Source: Siphonodentalium dalli (taxonomy: Eukaryota; Mollusca; Scaphopoda; Gadilida; Siphonodentaliidae). From it: a DNA stretch of 64,000 nucleotides. The stretch covers positions 14,647,287 to 14,711,286 of the forward strand of contig CP136061.1 in NCBI GenBank assembly GCA_032622095.1. Direction: 5' to 3'. Position 1 is the first letter of the stretch. Each line of letters begins with the position of its first letter. Shown here piece by piece: positions 1-10,749 of the stretch. The translations under genes and the position numbers were made by a program. Below the pieces are notes generated by a model that saw only the letters and a list, made by a program, of their open reading frames with translations, searched no databases and had not been told where the DNA came from.

Positions 1-77
1 GGGGTGCGGAAATGATATTCCCAATATACGATCCCGACGTGTTGGAATCTTACGCAACGAACAATGAACTGATTTCC

Positions 78-347
78 GCGACAGACAAGCCTTGAAATAG
101 TGTGCCTGTCATTTGCAGAATGAGGTCCACATAGGGTGAATTTAGTGATGCTACCCCGCATAGCGGGCTAGAATCACCAAATTCACCCTCTGGGAACCCC
201 ATTCTGCTGAGTTGTAAGCAGAATGAGGTCCACAGAGGGTGAATTTGGTGATGCTAGCCCGCTATGCGGGGTAGCATCACTAAATTCACCCTCTGGGGTC
301 CTCATTCTGCAAATGACAGACACACTATTTCAAGGCTTGGCGACAGA
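78..347. mobile_element. hAT-like MITE with nested palindromes and 8-bp target duplication
   Basis: The element spans 86-339 (254 bp). Its ends are inverted repeats starting CAAGCCTTGAAATAGTGTG, and GCGACAGA occurs directly outside both ends (78-85 and 340-347), an 8-bp target-site duplication. Each half is also a palindrome: an arm reading GCAGAATGAGGTCCAC...GGTGAATTT...GTGATGCTA is followed by its own inverse, and the two halves are then inverted relative to each other around position 212. There is no coding capacity. The 8-bp duplication is typical of hAT superfamily elements (family knowledge), but the terminal sequence alone does not prove that assignment. Diverged half-arms recur near 30.17-30.45 kb. 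Confidence 0.85.
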
Positions 348-564
348 ACTAAGGACCTCAATAGAAACCGACGGGACCCTTTTGAAGGCTCTCAATACGA
401 TTCTTGTGCGTCTCTATAGAATCAATAGAACCAGGAACCACCAGTCGCCACCTCATATCACAGCATTATAATTGACTGAGTGGGTCGCGGGGACCGCCCG
501 CCTCTACCGATATCGGCTCGATATGATTGTCATCATAGGGGAACTGTGAATCTCTCAGTGTCGA

Positions 565-735
565 GTGAACTTATAGGAGTTCCGTCAGGTGAATCTGAGT
601 GATCAGTGTGAACTTATTGGAGTCCCGACAGTTGAATCTGAGTGATCAGTGTGAACTTATTGGAGTTCCGACAGGTGAATCGCGGTGATCAGAGTGAACT
701 TATAGGAGTCCCGACAGGTGAGTGATATGAACTTA
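565..735. repeat. 43-bp tandem repeat, about 4 copies
   Basis: GTGAAC starts at 565, 608, 651 and 694, a strict 43-bp period. The unit contains GTGAACTTATTGGAGTCCCG followed by ACAGGTGAATCTGAGTGATC. Copies differ at a few positions and the last is truncated. No gene is implied. Confidence 0.9.
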
Positions 736-1030
736 TCCATGAGGACAAACTTTGGAGATGTTATATCCGTTCCGGGACCATTTCTGTATTAATTGCAGGG
801 TATATACAAACATAACTCTGTGTTACAGTCCAGTCGGCAAACGTTTCTGTCACTGCAGTTGCAGTTGGTGTATCCTTAATCCATTATCACACCTGGTCAA
901 TTGTCCTACTGATATGCTATGGTGCTGGTGGTCCTGCTGAATTGGGTAGGGCAAAATGATGCCGTTACGAAAAAAGTACCGTTATTTTTACGAAAGTTGT
1001 CATTTTCGCGGTGTCTGGCTAATTCTATAA

Positions 1031-1198
1031 GTTATTATACAATGTTGTGTACAGTATGTGTTTTTCTTGTACGAGTCCAGGTTGTGGTGAAAAGTCATAT
1101 TGGACGAGACACGCCAGTATCGAGTCCAATATGACTTTTCACCACAACCTGGACGAGTACAAGAAAAACTCATACTGTATACACCATTGTATAATGAC
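1031..1198. repeat. Palindrome (MITE-like), copy 1
   Basis: The left arm (GTTATTATACAATG... to ...GTCATATTGGAC) and right arm (GTCCAATATGAC... to ...CATTGTATAATGAC) are near-complete inverses of about 75 bp around 1114. An internal CGAG in the left arm sits opposite CTCG where perfect pairing would need the reverse, a small local change. The flanks are shared with copy 2, so target duplications cannot be separated from the later segmental duplication. Confidence 0.8.
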
Positions 1199-1578
1199 AG
1201 TTGTATTATCCATCCGTGTGTTAATCCAAATGTTGGGATTAAAACTTTTGTGGTTATTTTTGGTATTTGTCGGCACTTAATTATCTAAAACAAATCCTGT
1301 ATTTGATCATCAGAAAGCATTATTTGGAACAGTAAACACGGAAATGATAAAAAAAACTCAATGCAGAAGTGAAATGTCTCCTAAATCAACCAGTTTTGCG
1401 CGCGCATCACAATTTCACCGATTCAATTCGCAATAGTTAATTCGTGACGCCACAGAGTCCCAATAAACAAGTCATAATGCACACTTGGGAGTCCAATATA
1501 ACTTCTTCCCGGATTATCACGTGGCAGCTTTTGCCCAATCAGAAATAGTGTTAGTTAAGGGATGGATAATAATAACAA

Positions 1579-1707
1579 GTTATTATACAATTTTGTGTAC
1601 ATTATGTGTTTTTTTTGTACGAGCAGTGTCTTGTCCAATATGGATTTTCACCACAAACTGGACGAGTACAAGCAAAACACATACTGTATACAACATTGTA
1701 TAATGAC
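1579..1707. repeat. Palindrome (MITE-like), copy 2
   Basis: Same outer arms as copy 1 (GTTATTATACAAT... and ...ATTGTATAATGAC), but the centre is shorter. The inner arm next to GTACGAG is partly deleted, so it folds less well. It lies in the same position within the second 548-bp unit. Confidence 0.75.
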
Positions 1708-2083
1708 ATTTTTAATATCTGTCTGGATTTTTGTCCAAATTTTTTACTACAACTTTTGTGGTTATTTTTGGTATTTATCGGCACTTGATTTTCTATACAA
1801 TCCTGTATTTGATCATCAGAAAACATGATTTGGAGCAGTAAACACGGAAGTGAAAAATTAAATCCACCAGAGGGCGCGCATAACAATTTCACCGATTCAT
1901 TTGGTAATAGAGTTACTTCGTGACGTCACGGAGTCCCGATACTTTTTAAAAAGTCATAATGGTCTCGATTGAGTGCAATGTGACTTTCGTGAGTCCAATA
2001 TGACTTCCCCCCGGACTATCATGTGACGGGTTTTGCCCTGCCTGTCAGAAATAGTGTTAGTTAAGGGAGGAATAATCATAGTT

Positions 2084-2940
2084 CAGTAACAGTAAGTTCG
2101 TTCTATACCTGAAGTTGGTAGAATTAATTCCGTGATTTACGGTAGGTGCACATCCACAGAGCAGTCTCTACGAGGACTTCGCATTGTCCGGCTTCTTGTT
2201 TTAATACATCAATATGTTAATATAGATGTTTACCCATTTCCGATAGTGCAGTTATAAACACATTTTTGATGGACTCTAGAGTAGAACTTACGTTAATGAC
2301 GGTGAGTGTTCTGTCAAGCTTAGCGTTTAATAATTGTGCCGTTTCCGTTTGAGAAATAAGCAGGTGGTATTTCAAAGTATAACATTGTTCATTTTCCTTC
2401 TATATTCATGTCGTGCTAAAGTGTTAATTATTTTAATCGAACAGAAGACACAGATTTTCGAAATGAATGATTAAGTAAATTTTGTCCGGCCATGCAGCGG
2501 ATGAACTCAGCCACACAAGCAGACAAACCCATCCACAACCCATAGACAGACCATCCACCATCCACCGGGGCATACAACTTCACCAGCCACCACTTACCCA
2601 TTAAGACTAGCACGTGAACAGATTCCAGAAGATCACAATTTCGTAACTTGTGCAGCGGAGATACTGTAAAATAAATTAGAGTTGGTGATGAATAGCATTG
2701 TATCATAAATTGTGTCGCGACTCGCTATAGGTTCAATAAGACGACGATTACTACCTTTATCGTTAACAAGTTCCCCAGCTTGATACAGTCTAAACATATT
2801 ACGTGAACAAACAACGCAATACACATAGTTTGTGATTTTTGTCAGAAATCTATAATAATTAACGGGTTCACGGCCACCAGTGTGGGAGCTTACGATTGTT
2901 TGGAGAAAGCTAGGCGCCTGCAGACATAGTTTAACCACAT
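2084..2940. other. No recognisable feature
   Basis: Unique-looking AT-rich sequence. Minus-strand open frames at 2428-2706 and 2633-2938 overlap in different frames, show no domain I recognise and resemble chance frames. No tRNA-like boxes or tandem structure were seen. Confidence 0.5.
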
Positions 2941-2942
2941 AT

Positions 2943-3190
2943 TATGTTCTTGCTTGTTTGAGTATGTGACGCTGATAAGTTAGCATTCAGGTACTATGCC
3001 AACTGGAGGAATATAGCATATTAGTAACATCGCCGAAAATTTCAAGCAAATCGACCGTACAACTCTATAGAAATCGTCGTTTGAACTACCCTCAATTGTA
3101 AATATTAACTCGTTTGAATCGGGACGCAACTATCTGTGATAACTAACGAAAACGATGTCACCTTCGAGAATAACTGCCATTAATTAATGT
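2943..3190 (+). repeat. Dispersed repeat family A, copy 1
   Basis: About 230 bp matches 50885-51138 in the same orientation and 31241-31391 inverted. Shared blocks include TAACATCGCCGAAAATTTCA, ATCGACCGTAC, CTCAATTGTAAATATT, GGGACGCAACTATCTG and the end GAATAACTGCCATTAATTAA. No coding signal. The other two copies abut a TTAA-specific MITE at this TTAATTAA-rich end. Confidence 0.8.
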
Positions 3191-3758
3191 ATAGGAATGA
3201 CGATATGTGTTGCCAATTTGGATATAATATTTGTAAAAATAACTACTTTGAGCAAGATTATTCTCCTTTACTATTTGATCACCCTACTGCAGTGTTTCAC
3301 ATCACTTTAATAGGAGTACACTATGAGTTGACAACAAAAACGTTATTTGCAAATCGGAAATGTAGCACAGAATTTTATGCGCGCATATCAAACGTATAGT
3401 GAACTAAGAGACACCACAAGCGATTGGTAAAACAATTAGTTAATACAAATTTTACTGAAAGCTATGGGCAGGTCCAGTTTATTCCCCCTTGTCAATGTTT
3501 TGTTTGGCAAAACAAAAAACAACAATATTTATATAGCACCAATGCTGTAAGTTGAGGACAGAGCACTGTACTATAGATTCCTAACAGCCGTGTTCTGAAT
3601 TGCGGAGAACGTGTCGAATACTATGGATATCGGCAATTTAATAGTGTGTGCGATTTCCCGTCAATTACAAGAACAGACACAATCCAGTACTACAGATATG
3701 CGTTTGTTGTGCCTGAAGGCGAACACTTGTTAATGGGTAAAGGGAAATTACTCTAATG

Positions 3759-4130
3759 TTATACATGAATGGATATAGAAATGCCTATTTGAATCCGTTT
3801 GTGAGTGTTTCTGTTGATGAACAAAGGCACATCTATGTGACTGGTTTCCGATAATTGGGTTATTGTGTCCACAATTTCATGCGCACGGTGAAAATTCATT
3901 CCATAGGTAGTGCGTGGAATATTTGATACTATGTTGAAATGTTTTATCCCACATCGATTTCGTACGGGAGCGGAATAAGGAATCCAATGTACGTTTAACG
4001 TGACACCCCACCCCAATCTATTCACATTGGACCCCCATGCCGCATGAATGTCAGCTTGCTCCGCTTCTGTAATTGATACTACACAAGTACTTTTCCTGGC
4101 CTTTCTGGTATTTACATGGTTCATGATCAA
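3759..4130 (-). CDS. Unidentified open reading frame (123 codons), doubtful gene
   Basis: One of the longer open frames not explained by repeats. The upstream boundary codon is TTG; the first ATG is at 4124, giving 121 codons. The translation is rich in H, N, I and T and contains no signal peptide, membrane segment or domain I recognise (it includes GWGVTLNVHWIPYSAP). Neither flank shows a convincing splice pattern or promoter. It could be an exon, a decayed transposon piece or a chance frame, and I lean to chance. Confidence 0.15.
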   Translation of the reverse strand: MIMNHVNTRKARKSTCVVSITEAEQADIHAAWGSNVNRLGWGVTLNVHWIPYSAPVRNRCGIKHFNIVSNIPRTTYGMNFHRAHEIVDTITQLSETSHIDVPLFINRNTHKRIQIGISISIHV

Positions 4131-4281
4131 ATATATTTAATGATGTGTCAACGAACAAAAAAAGGAGAGAGAAGGATATAGCGACCAAAAATAAACCCCA
4201 CCGATATAAATGGTGAGTATATATATATATGGTGTCAAAATTGAACAAGGAAACGTTTAACTGGATGTTAGATACACAATA

Positions 4282-4463
4282 TTTAGATACATGTACAACG
4301 TAATTGATTTAGATACATGTACAACGTAATTGATTTAGATACATGTACAACGTAATTGATTTAGATACATGTACAACGTAATTGATTTAGATACATGTAC
4401 AACGTAATTGATTTAGATACATGTACAACGTAATTGATTTAGATACATGTACAACGTAATTGA
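4282..4463. repeat. 26-bp tandem repeat, exactly 7 identical copies
   Basis: TTTAGATACATGTACAACGT plus AATTGA is repeated seven times over 182 bp with no mismatch. A partial related unit (GATACACAATA) lies just upstream. Each unit holds the dyad ACATGT/GTAC. Identity implies very recent expansion or homogenisation. Confidence 0.95.
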
Positions 4464-5189
4464 AAACAAAAAACTGAATTGACGGAGAGAACAAACTGAT
4501 AAAAATATTTCCAAGCGGAAAGGGTTCAAAAACTTAATTCGAGTATATTTTCCAAAAGGGTTGGTGTTACTTTTTGTTTATGGAGAAGGGGGTATGTCCA
4601 ACTTAGATTTTACAACCTAAGTTTGACATTAATGTTGGAAATCATCATAATTGTGGTATAAAGTATAATTTGCAGTTATATTGGCTGGAAAATTTAACGA
4701 TTGGAATGATTACAACCTATTCTCCAATCTTAAATTTAATATTCAGTGCCATTTTGATGGCATGAAATCGTTGTAACATTCATGCATAACTAGGGTCTCC
4801 GCTGCCCGAGTGCACCTCCATCCCTTGAACCAGATAATATTTCCGAGTCCGGGAAACTATATGTTTGCACCCCATTCGCCAATGGTTACTCAAGATTTCC
4901 AAATGTTATAAATCTCCAATCCAACAACACTATAACCGATCGAAAAACCGAGCAGCTCGCTACTGAAATGAATCCCATTTACAGATGTCTCGCTGAAAAT
5001 ATCATATAAGTCAGTTCACAACGATGCATAGTGTGAACAAAGGGTAATCGACTACTGTTACATTCCAATAAACAATGCAAGTACACAGTTACAAGACAAT
5101 AATGACCAGTTTTATATAGCGATTAACCAACTACTTGCTCTAACACGCTTGGTACAATATTACCCCAGTCATTTGTACAAGCCAACCAA
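4464..5189. other. No recognisable feature
   Basis: AT-rich single-copy-looking sequence. I see no long open frame, palindrome or tandem structure. Confidence 0.5.
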
Positions 5190-5487
5190 TGAACCGGCTG
5201 CAGCCATTGCAGGCGTTGCTCTAGTTTGATCAGAACATGCTCTGATACTCATCAGTATGACAAGCTACTGGTACTGTTCTTTTAACGCACGCGTGATGCG
5301 AAACCGACACAGTACAAGCGACCTTGCTCAAGAGTTACAACTTGGCGCAGTATTTTTTAATTCGGTCAAAGCGGCCAAGCCACTGCTATGTGGAGACTCA
5401 ATGACCGGCGACGCGCTGCGAACCCATATCGATGTGTTTACAGATAAATAAAGTCCGACACGCTAACCACTAGACCACGGAGCTCCA
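5190..5487 (-). mobile_element. tRNA-derived SINE, copy 1
   Basis: On the minus strand the head reads CTCCGTGGTCTAGTGGTTAG (RNA polymerase III A-box region) followed by CGTGTCGGACT, and a B-box-like GGGTTCGCAGCGCG lies about 45 bp downstream. The body shares ordered blocks with the plus-strand element at 21979-22258: TCTCCACA, CAGTGGCTTGGCC, GCGCCAxGTTGT, GCAAGGTCxCTTGTACTGTG, and a tail block like AACGCCxxxAATGGCTGCAG. The shared head and body identify one family. A plus-strand open frame across it (5257-5451) is a shadow. Confidence 0.75.
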
Positions 5488-5489
5488 CA

Positions 5490-6255
5490 GAATCCAGTTG
5501 CTCGAGTACTATGGAACACAAGTATCGCTATACACGATTAGGACGTTACCGAGGAACGTTCTCCGAAAGTCAAAACACGGCTATTATGAATCTATAGTAC
5601 AGGGCCCAGGTTAGATGTAACAAACAAGATATAAACCAACAGGTCACGGGCGAGGAAAGATACCCAGGGTGGGATATTTCACGAGTTATACACACCCCGG
5701 GTGGAGACACCCAGGGTGTAAGCCGTTCCACCGGAATGCGGGAGATTAATATCCCAATATATCGGGTTAGTATAATGTCCGATATATTATCCGGCTCATA
5801 TCCGGCGTTGCGGGTGAATAATTATTAGCTCTGTGCAATAAATACTCCGACTTCTCTGGGTATCATGGTATGCCTGAGAACAAAAAGGAGCATCAGTGAT
5901 GTAACAGTTGTACACTATTAGCGTAGAATCGTGCCTGAATGGTCTAATCGGGTATACGCTAAATCAGTTGGGAGACGTCATCGTTTCTAGAAGAATTAAA
6001 AATATTCTGTTGTTGAGAGAAAATCTCGCGAATCTGGTACCGTTTATAGACGCAAATTCTAATATGTTTAACTCGCTGTCCGATACAGCGAGCACAACAC
6101 ACAAAGAGGCGAGCAAAGTCGCAAGATAAATATCGATAACATATGGATATGTTTCCTGAAGCGATGAATAGTAACCAATATAACGATCCTCCGCTGCACA
6201 TCTTGTTAAATCAACCAATCACTATACCCGAGATGAATCACGTGTCTGGCATGCA
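5490..6255. other. No recognisable feature
   Basis: Contains a GC-rich patch with repeated CACCCAGGGTG/CACCCCGGGTG motifs (5660-5740) and dyads around CCGATATA (5750-5810). The overlapping frames on both strands at 5908-6218 are not recognisable. The block TGGTTGATTTxACAAGATGTGC (minus strand, near 6195-6217) recurs on the plus strand near 9529, so some of this is dispersed repeat. Confidence 0.4.
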
Positions 6256-6503
6256 TTAATCCTGTCATGGCGGGAGCTGCGCTTGTGTAGCATTACATAC
6301 CACGTGCCAGTGCATTCTCACGTAGAGCGCCTCGCATGCATAGGAGAATGCACTGGTTTACAAGGTCAAAGTCAATATCGTTTGGCCAATACTTCTGTTA
6401 TATGTGTGAGGCTCCCAAATGGGATACTTGCATAATTATATAAGATAATGCATTGACAGTGATTTCGCAAAATTCCAGGAATCTCCAGTAATGGAAGGGT
6501 TAA
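6256..6503. mobile_element. TTAA-flanked MITE, second family (piggyBac-like)
   Basis: TTAA lies at both ends (6256-6259 and 6500-6503) around a 240-bp element. The termini are imperfect inverted repeats: TCCTGTCATGGCGGGAG on the left and the inverse of CTCCAGTAATGGAAGGG on the right. Inside is a hairpin, CCAGTGCATTCTC (6307) and GAGAATGCACTGG (ending 6356). The left end matches a truncated, inverted copy at about 27195-27263 (CCCTTTTATGACGGGAGCTG after TTAA), which supports it as a family. It is non-coding and old. Confidence 0.65.
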
Positions 6504-6986
6504 CACAGTTTGAAGCACATTAGGTGATTAAGCTCTAGGCACTTATATTGGATTTATTACATATCTATCAACGTAATTCGCATGATCGCACGAGTTTCCA
6601 GGGTGTGAACATTCTTAGAATCGCACTAGTGCAATCTGTCGAGATCTGTCGACGGAACTATTTCATTCAGTGTTGTTAGCTAGACTGGTTCTCGTCGTTA
6701 CTATTTTTACTTTTTTCAATCACGACAATAAAGAAGCAATAAGCGATCAATTAATGAGATGATTCATTCAAGTAGTTTCATTTCAAGAATATGTTTGTCG
6801 AGGCACAGAACTTAATTTCAAACGCATCAATAAAGATGGGCCAAGGTCACTCGGATAGACGGGCTCCCTGTTTGATTGCTGCGTTAACCCAAAAATGCCG
6901 TTAAAACTCAATTAAATTCACATTTTCTCTACCGGAGATGTACGATTGTGAGTCAACTTACTATGATACGGAGATATGTAATACAA
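6504..6986. other. No recognisable feature
   Basis: AT-rich sequence with a local GTCGAGATCTGTCGAC dyad near 6639. I see nothing else. Confidence 0.4.
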
Positions 6987-7150
6987 ATAGAACCGCATGA
7001 GTGTCCGGAATTTGACGAATTATCGCACTCGATTTGTTGGCGGAACGTGATACCTCTCGTGCGGGACTGCGTCCCGCACTCGAGGAATCGCTCCGCCAAC
7101 AAATCTCGTGCGATAATTTCGTCAAAATACAGACACTCATGCGGTTCTAT
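6987..7150. repeat. 164-bp palindrome (fold-back/MITE)
   Basis: The left arm, ATAGAACCGCATGAGTGTCC... to ...GTGCGGGAC, and right arm, GTCCCGCAC... to ...GACACTCATGCGGTTCTAT, pair over about 80 bp with few mismatches. The centre is a tight hairpin, GTGCGGGAC-TGC-GTCCCGCAC. No clear target duplication beyond a possible TA. The plus-strand frame 6948-7193 runs through it and is not considered a gene. Confidence 0.85.
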
Positions 7151-7268
7151 CTATATATACATAGGAAAACTGAACGACATGTTCCATGAATAATATCTCT
7201 GGATTTAACAATCGAAAACTCCTGCATTTCACCCATCGTCATTCCTTTGAATATCTAATCTGATCAGC

Positions 7269-7979
7269 AACTAATACACAAACAGCTTAAATACATTGTA
7301 TTACAACTAATACACAAACCGCTACAATACATTGTATTACAACTAATACACAAACCGCTACAATACATTGTATTACAACTAATACACAAACGCTACAATA
7401 CATTGTATTACAACTAATACACAAACCGCTACAATACATTGTATTACAACTAATACACAAACCGCTACAATACATTGTATTACAACTAATACACAAACCG
7501 CTACAATACATTGTATTACAACTAATACACAAACCGCTACAATACATTGTATTACAACTAATACACAAACCGATACAATACATTGTATTACAACTAATAC
7601 ACAAACCGCTACAATACATTGTATTACAACTAATACACAAACCGCTACAATACATTGTATTACAACTAATACACAAACCGCTACAATACATTGTATTACA
7701 ACTAATACACAAACCGCTACAATACATTGTATTACAACTAATACACAACCCGCTACAATACATTGTATTACAACTAATACACAAACCGCTACAATACATT
7801 GTATTACAACTAATACACAAACCGATACAATACATTGTATTACAACTAATACACAAACCGCTACAATACATTGTATTACAACTAATACACAACCCGCTAC
7901 AATACATTGTATTACAACTAATACACAAACCGCTACAATACATTGTATTACAACTAATACACAAACCGCTACAATACAT
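7269..7979. repeat. 36-bp tandem repeat, about 19.7 copies
   Basis: The unit is ACAATACATTGTATTACAAC plus TAATACACAAACCGCT. Copies are nearly identical, with recurrent variants (CCGATA for CCGCTA, ACAACCC for ACAAACC) and one copy lacking a base near 7390. Because 36 is a multiple of three, a 241-codon minus-strand frame (12-residue repeat MYCSGLCISCNT) stays open, but this is a by-product of the period. The unit is built on the dyad AATACATTGTATT. Confidence 0.95.
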
Positions 7980-8471
7980 CAGAACAAATTTTCGCCAGTG
8001 GTACATGTACATGTAATTACTGTGTTTATAACGCAGACAATTTATAAATCTGCAATCAGTTGGTATATAAGTTTATGTCACGGAGCTATCAGTATCCCTT
8101 ATTTGCAAATTGGGACCTGCATTAGGTGTAGCTCGTTGTTTATGTATTTCTTATTTATGGGGAGTTAGGACTATATAGTCGTAAAACTGTCTGAACTGAT
8201 TCTACGGAAATTAGTCCAACCATCCCACCGCGATGTGGATATAACGTGATAGTTACGCTGGAAACAAAGCTTTTTTATGTCCACATTTAACATAAATCAC
8301 TTTGATGGCGAATTCCAGAATGGAGGTACCGGAAGTTCATTTACTCGCGTGAATATATCGGAAAGGTTATATCTTGTATTTGAGATAAGATGCTTTGAAA
8401 ACGACAAACGAGAAATGTGTGTTGATGTTAGTCACTGGGAAATTAGCTTAACTACCTATTAATACGGTGCG

Positions 8472-8502
<31 letters not shown>

Positions 8503-9675
8503 ATGCAATCAGCGTATTATTGCTGCATTTATACTGTATAATGTACACCTATAAATGCATCAAACAAACTTTGATTGCTTAAAAATACGCCCTCGGAAGA
8601 ATAATTTCAACATATTTTAAAGAATTATTTCAATTCTCGTTTTTGTCATAATACAATTTCTGTTAGACGAGTATCCAGTTCGAACGATTGGACGAAATGT
8701 TATCGGTCGATTTTACCTACAGGCGATAAGAGAAGATAAAGGCCACCCAAGTGACTTGAACGAAAGCAAAATGAAACTGAAAGTGACGCAGAAGAAAAGC
8801 AAACAATTATGCCATTAATTTCACTTTCCGAATATAAATTATAAATATGACGTTGAACCGCCTGTTGCATTTACCTTCTGCAGTTTGATGTTATATTGTC
8901 GAATTTGAAATTACGCATTAGAAACTTGAACTTTGAAGTTTGCCGATATCATTAGGATATTAACCATCTGATTATTAAAAATGAAACAAGTCGTTATCAC
9001 TGACATCTTATTGCGGCAACAATTAGGAGGTAAATTATTGTTTAGCATCTGTTATTTAAAATTTGAACGAAGTAACAACTTTTTTTAGTGTGAATCGAAT
9101 ACTTTCAATTCACTGAGAAAAGATCGTTAACCAAGGACGTACATCAAACTGTTTAGGTAAATTCGCCCCGGGGACAATTGTCGAGCGAAATGTTAACCTT
9201 TCCTGAAATATCACGCCGGTGACTCGGCCATTTACATCTTTATCATGAAATACAGTCAACAAGTAGCTAGGCCGTTTCTAGGTCATGCCCAATCAGAATT
9301 GAAGAAAATTGGAGAGAAAAATATGCAATTATATTGAAGTCTATGTTTACTACTGATGGCGTTACAAATACACGGTTTCAATGTTACACTTGAAACATGA
9401 GCAGCGTTTGCTTTTTCAACAATGACTTATTTACATGCATGAATACATGCACATGTTTGCTGGGTGTACGTTGGGTTAAGGTATACCGACAAGTTCTTAA
9501 TCTTGTTTAGTCGTAATCACCAGTAATCTTTGGTTGATTTGACAAGATGTGCAACCGATACTACGTATAGTCTACATGTGGTGCTTGTCGTCGCTTCGGA
9601 AAGCATACCCAGGAAAAATGTACCGGTTTCATGCAGTATCTACATTTTGTTATGGATATTTATCAAGCCAGTTCG
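7980..9675. other. Mostly unassigned; one AT microsatellite
   Basis: An (AT)n run of about 30 bp lies at 8471-8501. Just before it a 61-codon frame (8277-8462) is not recognisable. From 8580 to 9675 I see no gene, palindrome or tandem array, apart from the dispersed TGGTTGATTTGACAAGATGTGC block at 9529. Confidence 0.4.
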
Positions 9676-9912
9676 AGCGCCTCTTAGGTGGTACGATACA
9701 CAGTGCATCGATGCCGAAGAATGGCGATTATAATTTGCGCAACAATTAGGTGTTACCATACTTTGTGCATCGACGGCTGTGACTTTGCGCACCTTGTTGG
9801 TTTTTCGATACACGGTTCACTGATTGCGAATGATAGCGATTATAAGTAGCGCGCCTCTCTGGGGCTACGATACGCGATGCATATGATGGCCAATTATAGC
9901 GATTAAAATGTT
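9676..9912. repeat. Degenerate ~60-bp tandem repeat, about 4 units
   Basis: Units beginning GCGCxxC near 9678, 9738, 9789 and 9850 each contain a ACGATACxCxxTGCAT-like segment and most end AGCGATTATAA. The second unit is shortened. Divergence is high, so this is an old array. Confidence 0.5.
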
Positions 9913-10203
9913 CGACGTAAAGGGCATTAAATTCATGGACATTTCTCTACCAACTTTAGTCTACAAATCCTTGTAGAAACGAAGGCGTCTCTTTATACAA
10001 CAGTGCATTCAAATAATTCTTCATACAAAATAGATATATCAGAGCGAGTGGATGCACTTGTATCACCTGTTTCTTATTCCGTAACTAGGGATCTGTAATC
10101 TGTGTCGCTCCTGAATATATATTTCTATTCATCGACGTAGGGACAACAAGATATAATATGAATCGTACGTGACACGTAGACACGTAGCTTGCCTTTTTTT
10201 GGC

Positions 10204-10619
10204 GACATAACGCTAAGAATAATTTATGTAACATCATGCAGTGGACACGACGGAGACGTCATGCCAAATTGGCAAGACGTGTCGTGGATTGTAAAATCTT
10301 GTCTGGATTATCGTCATGACTTCTTCATTTTTCGTTTTCATTAAGCTGACCAACGAAATTGGTCTAAATGAAATTAATAGACTTAAACCACATGTGAATT
10401 CTTCGTAAGTTGTGAAGTAGTTACTTTCATTTTTATCGCGATGGTTAATTTCCAATTCCGCGTTTTTTTGCAATCTCCACACGGTTGCTAACCGGAAGTC
10501 ACGCGACAAATTTTCAAAAATCTATACCCGTGATCTTGAAAAATCACTGATGGATATAGAAAACAATTATATGACGTCATTCACCTGCCTTAGGTATAAG
10601 CACCCTTGGTGGTTGCTAT
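10204..10619 (+). repeat. Repeat R, uninterrupted copy (empty site)
   Basis: About 415 bp aligning with 13444-14362 from GACATAACGCTAAGAATAAT to GGTGGTTGCTAT. At 10347-10350 it reads TCATTAAGCTGACC, uninterrupted, where the other copy carries a 494-bp insertion at the TTAA. The 91-codon minus-strand frame (10234-10509) inside is not conserved in the other copy and I do not call it a gene. Confidence 0.85.
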
Positions 10620-10749
10620 AAACACTTTTTTCAATTGGGCTACAATATTGGTGGCTGCTTGTTATGCAATGTAATATGTGGAAGTAGCAATCAATGTCAT
10701 GCAATGACAATTTTAAGTCAACATTATGACTTCTGAAATTTCGTACCCG

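Larger units (their letters stand above)
1031..2083. repeat. Diverged ~548-bp tandem duplication, each unit carrying a palindrome
   Basis: Unit 1 (1031-1578) and unit 2 (1579-about 2083) share their order throughout: a palindrome starting GTTATTATACAAT, then TTTTGTGGTTATTTTTGGTA, then TGATCATCAGAAA, then AGTAAACACGGAA, then the TTCGTGACG and TCAGAAATAGTG segments. Divergence and small indels are spread along the unit, so the duplication is old. The short open reading frames here lie across palindromes and look like chance. Confidence 0.8.

Noticed and set aside
5440-5490. Functional tRNA gene (minus strand)
   Set aside because: The A-box and B-box are present, but the acceptor and anticodon arms do not pair, and the body matches the SINE at 21979-22258.
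7287-8012. 241-codon minus-strand frame with a 12-residue repeat
   Set aside because: It is a by-product of a 36-bp tandem period without stops. There is no start context, signal or domain, and a one-base loss in one copy breaks the frame.
8471-8501. Origin or regulatory element at the AT run
   Set aside because: Simple (AT)n microsatellite with no associated motif.
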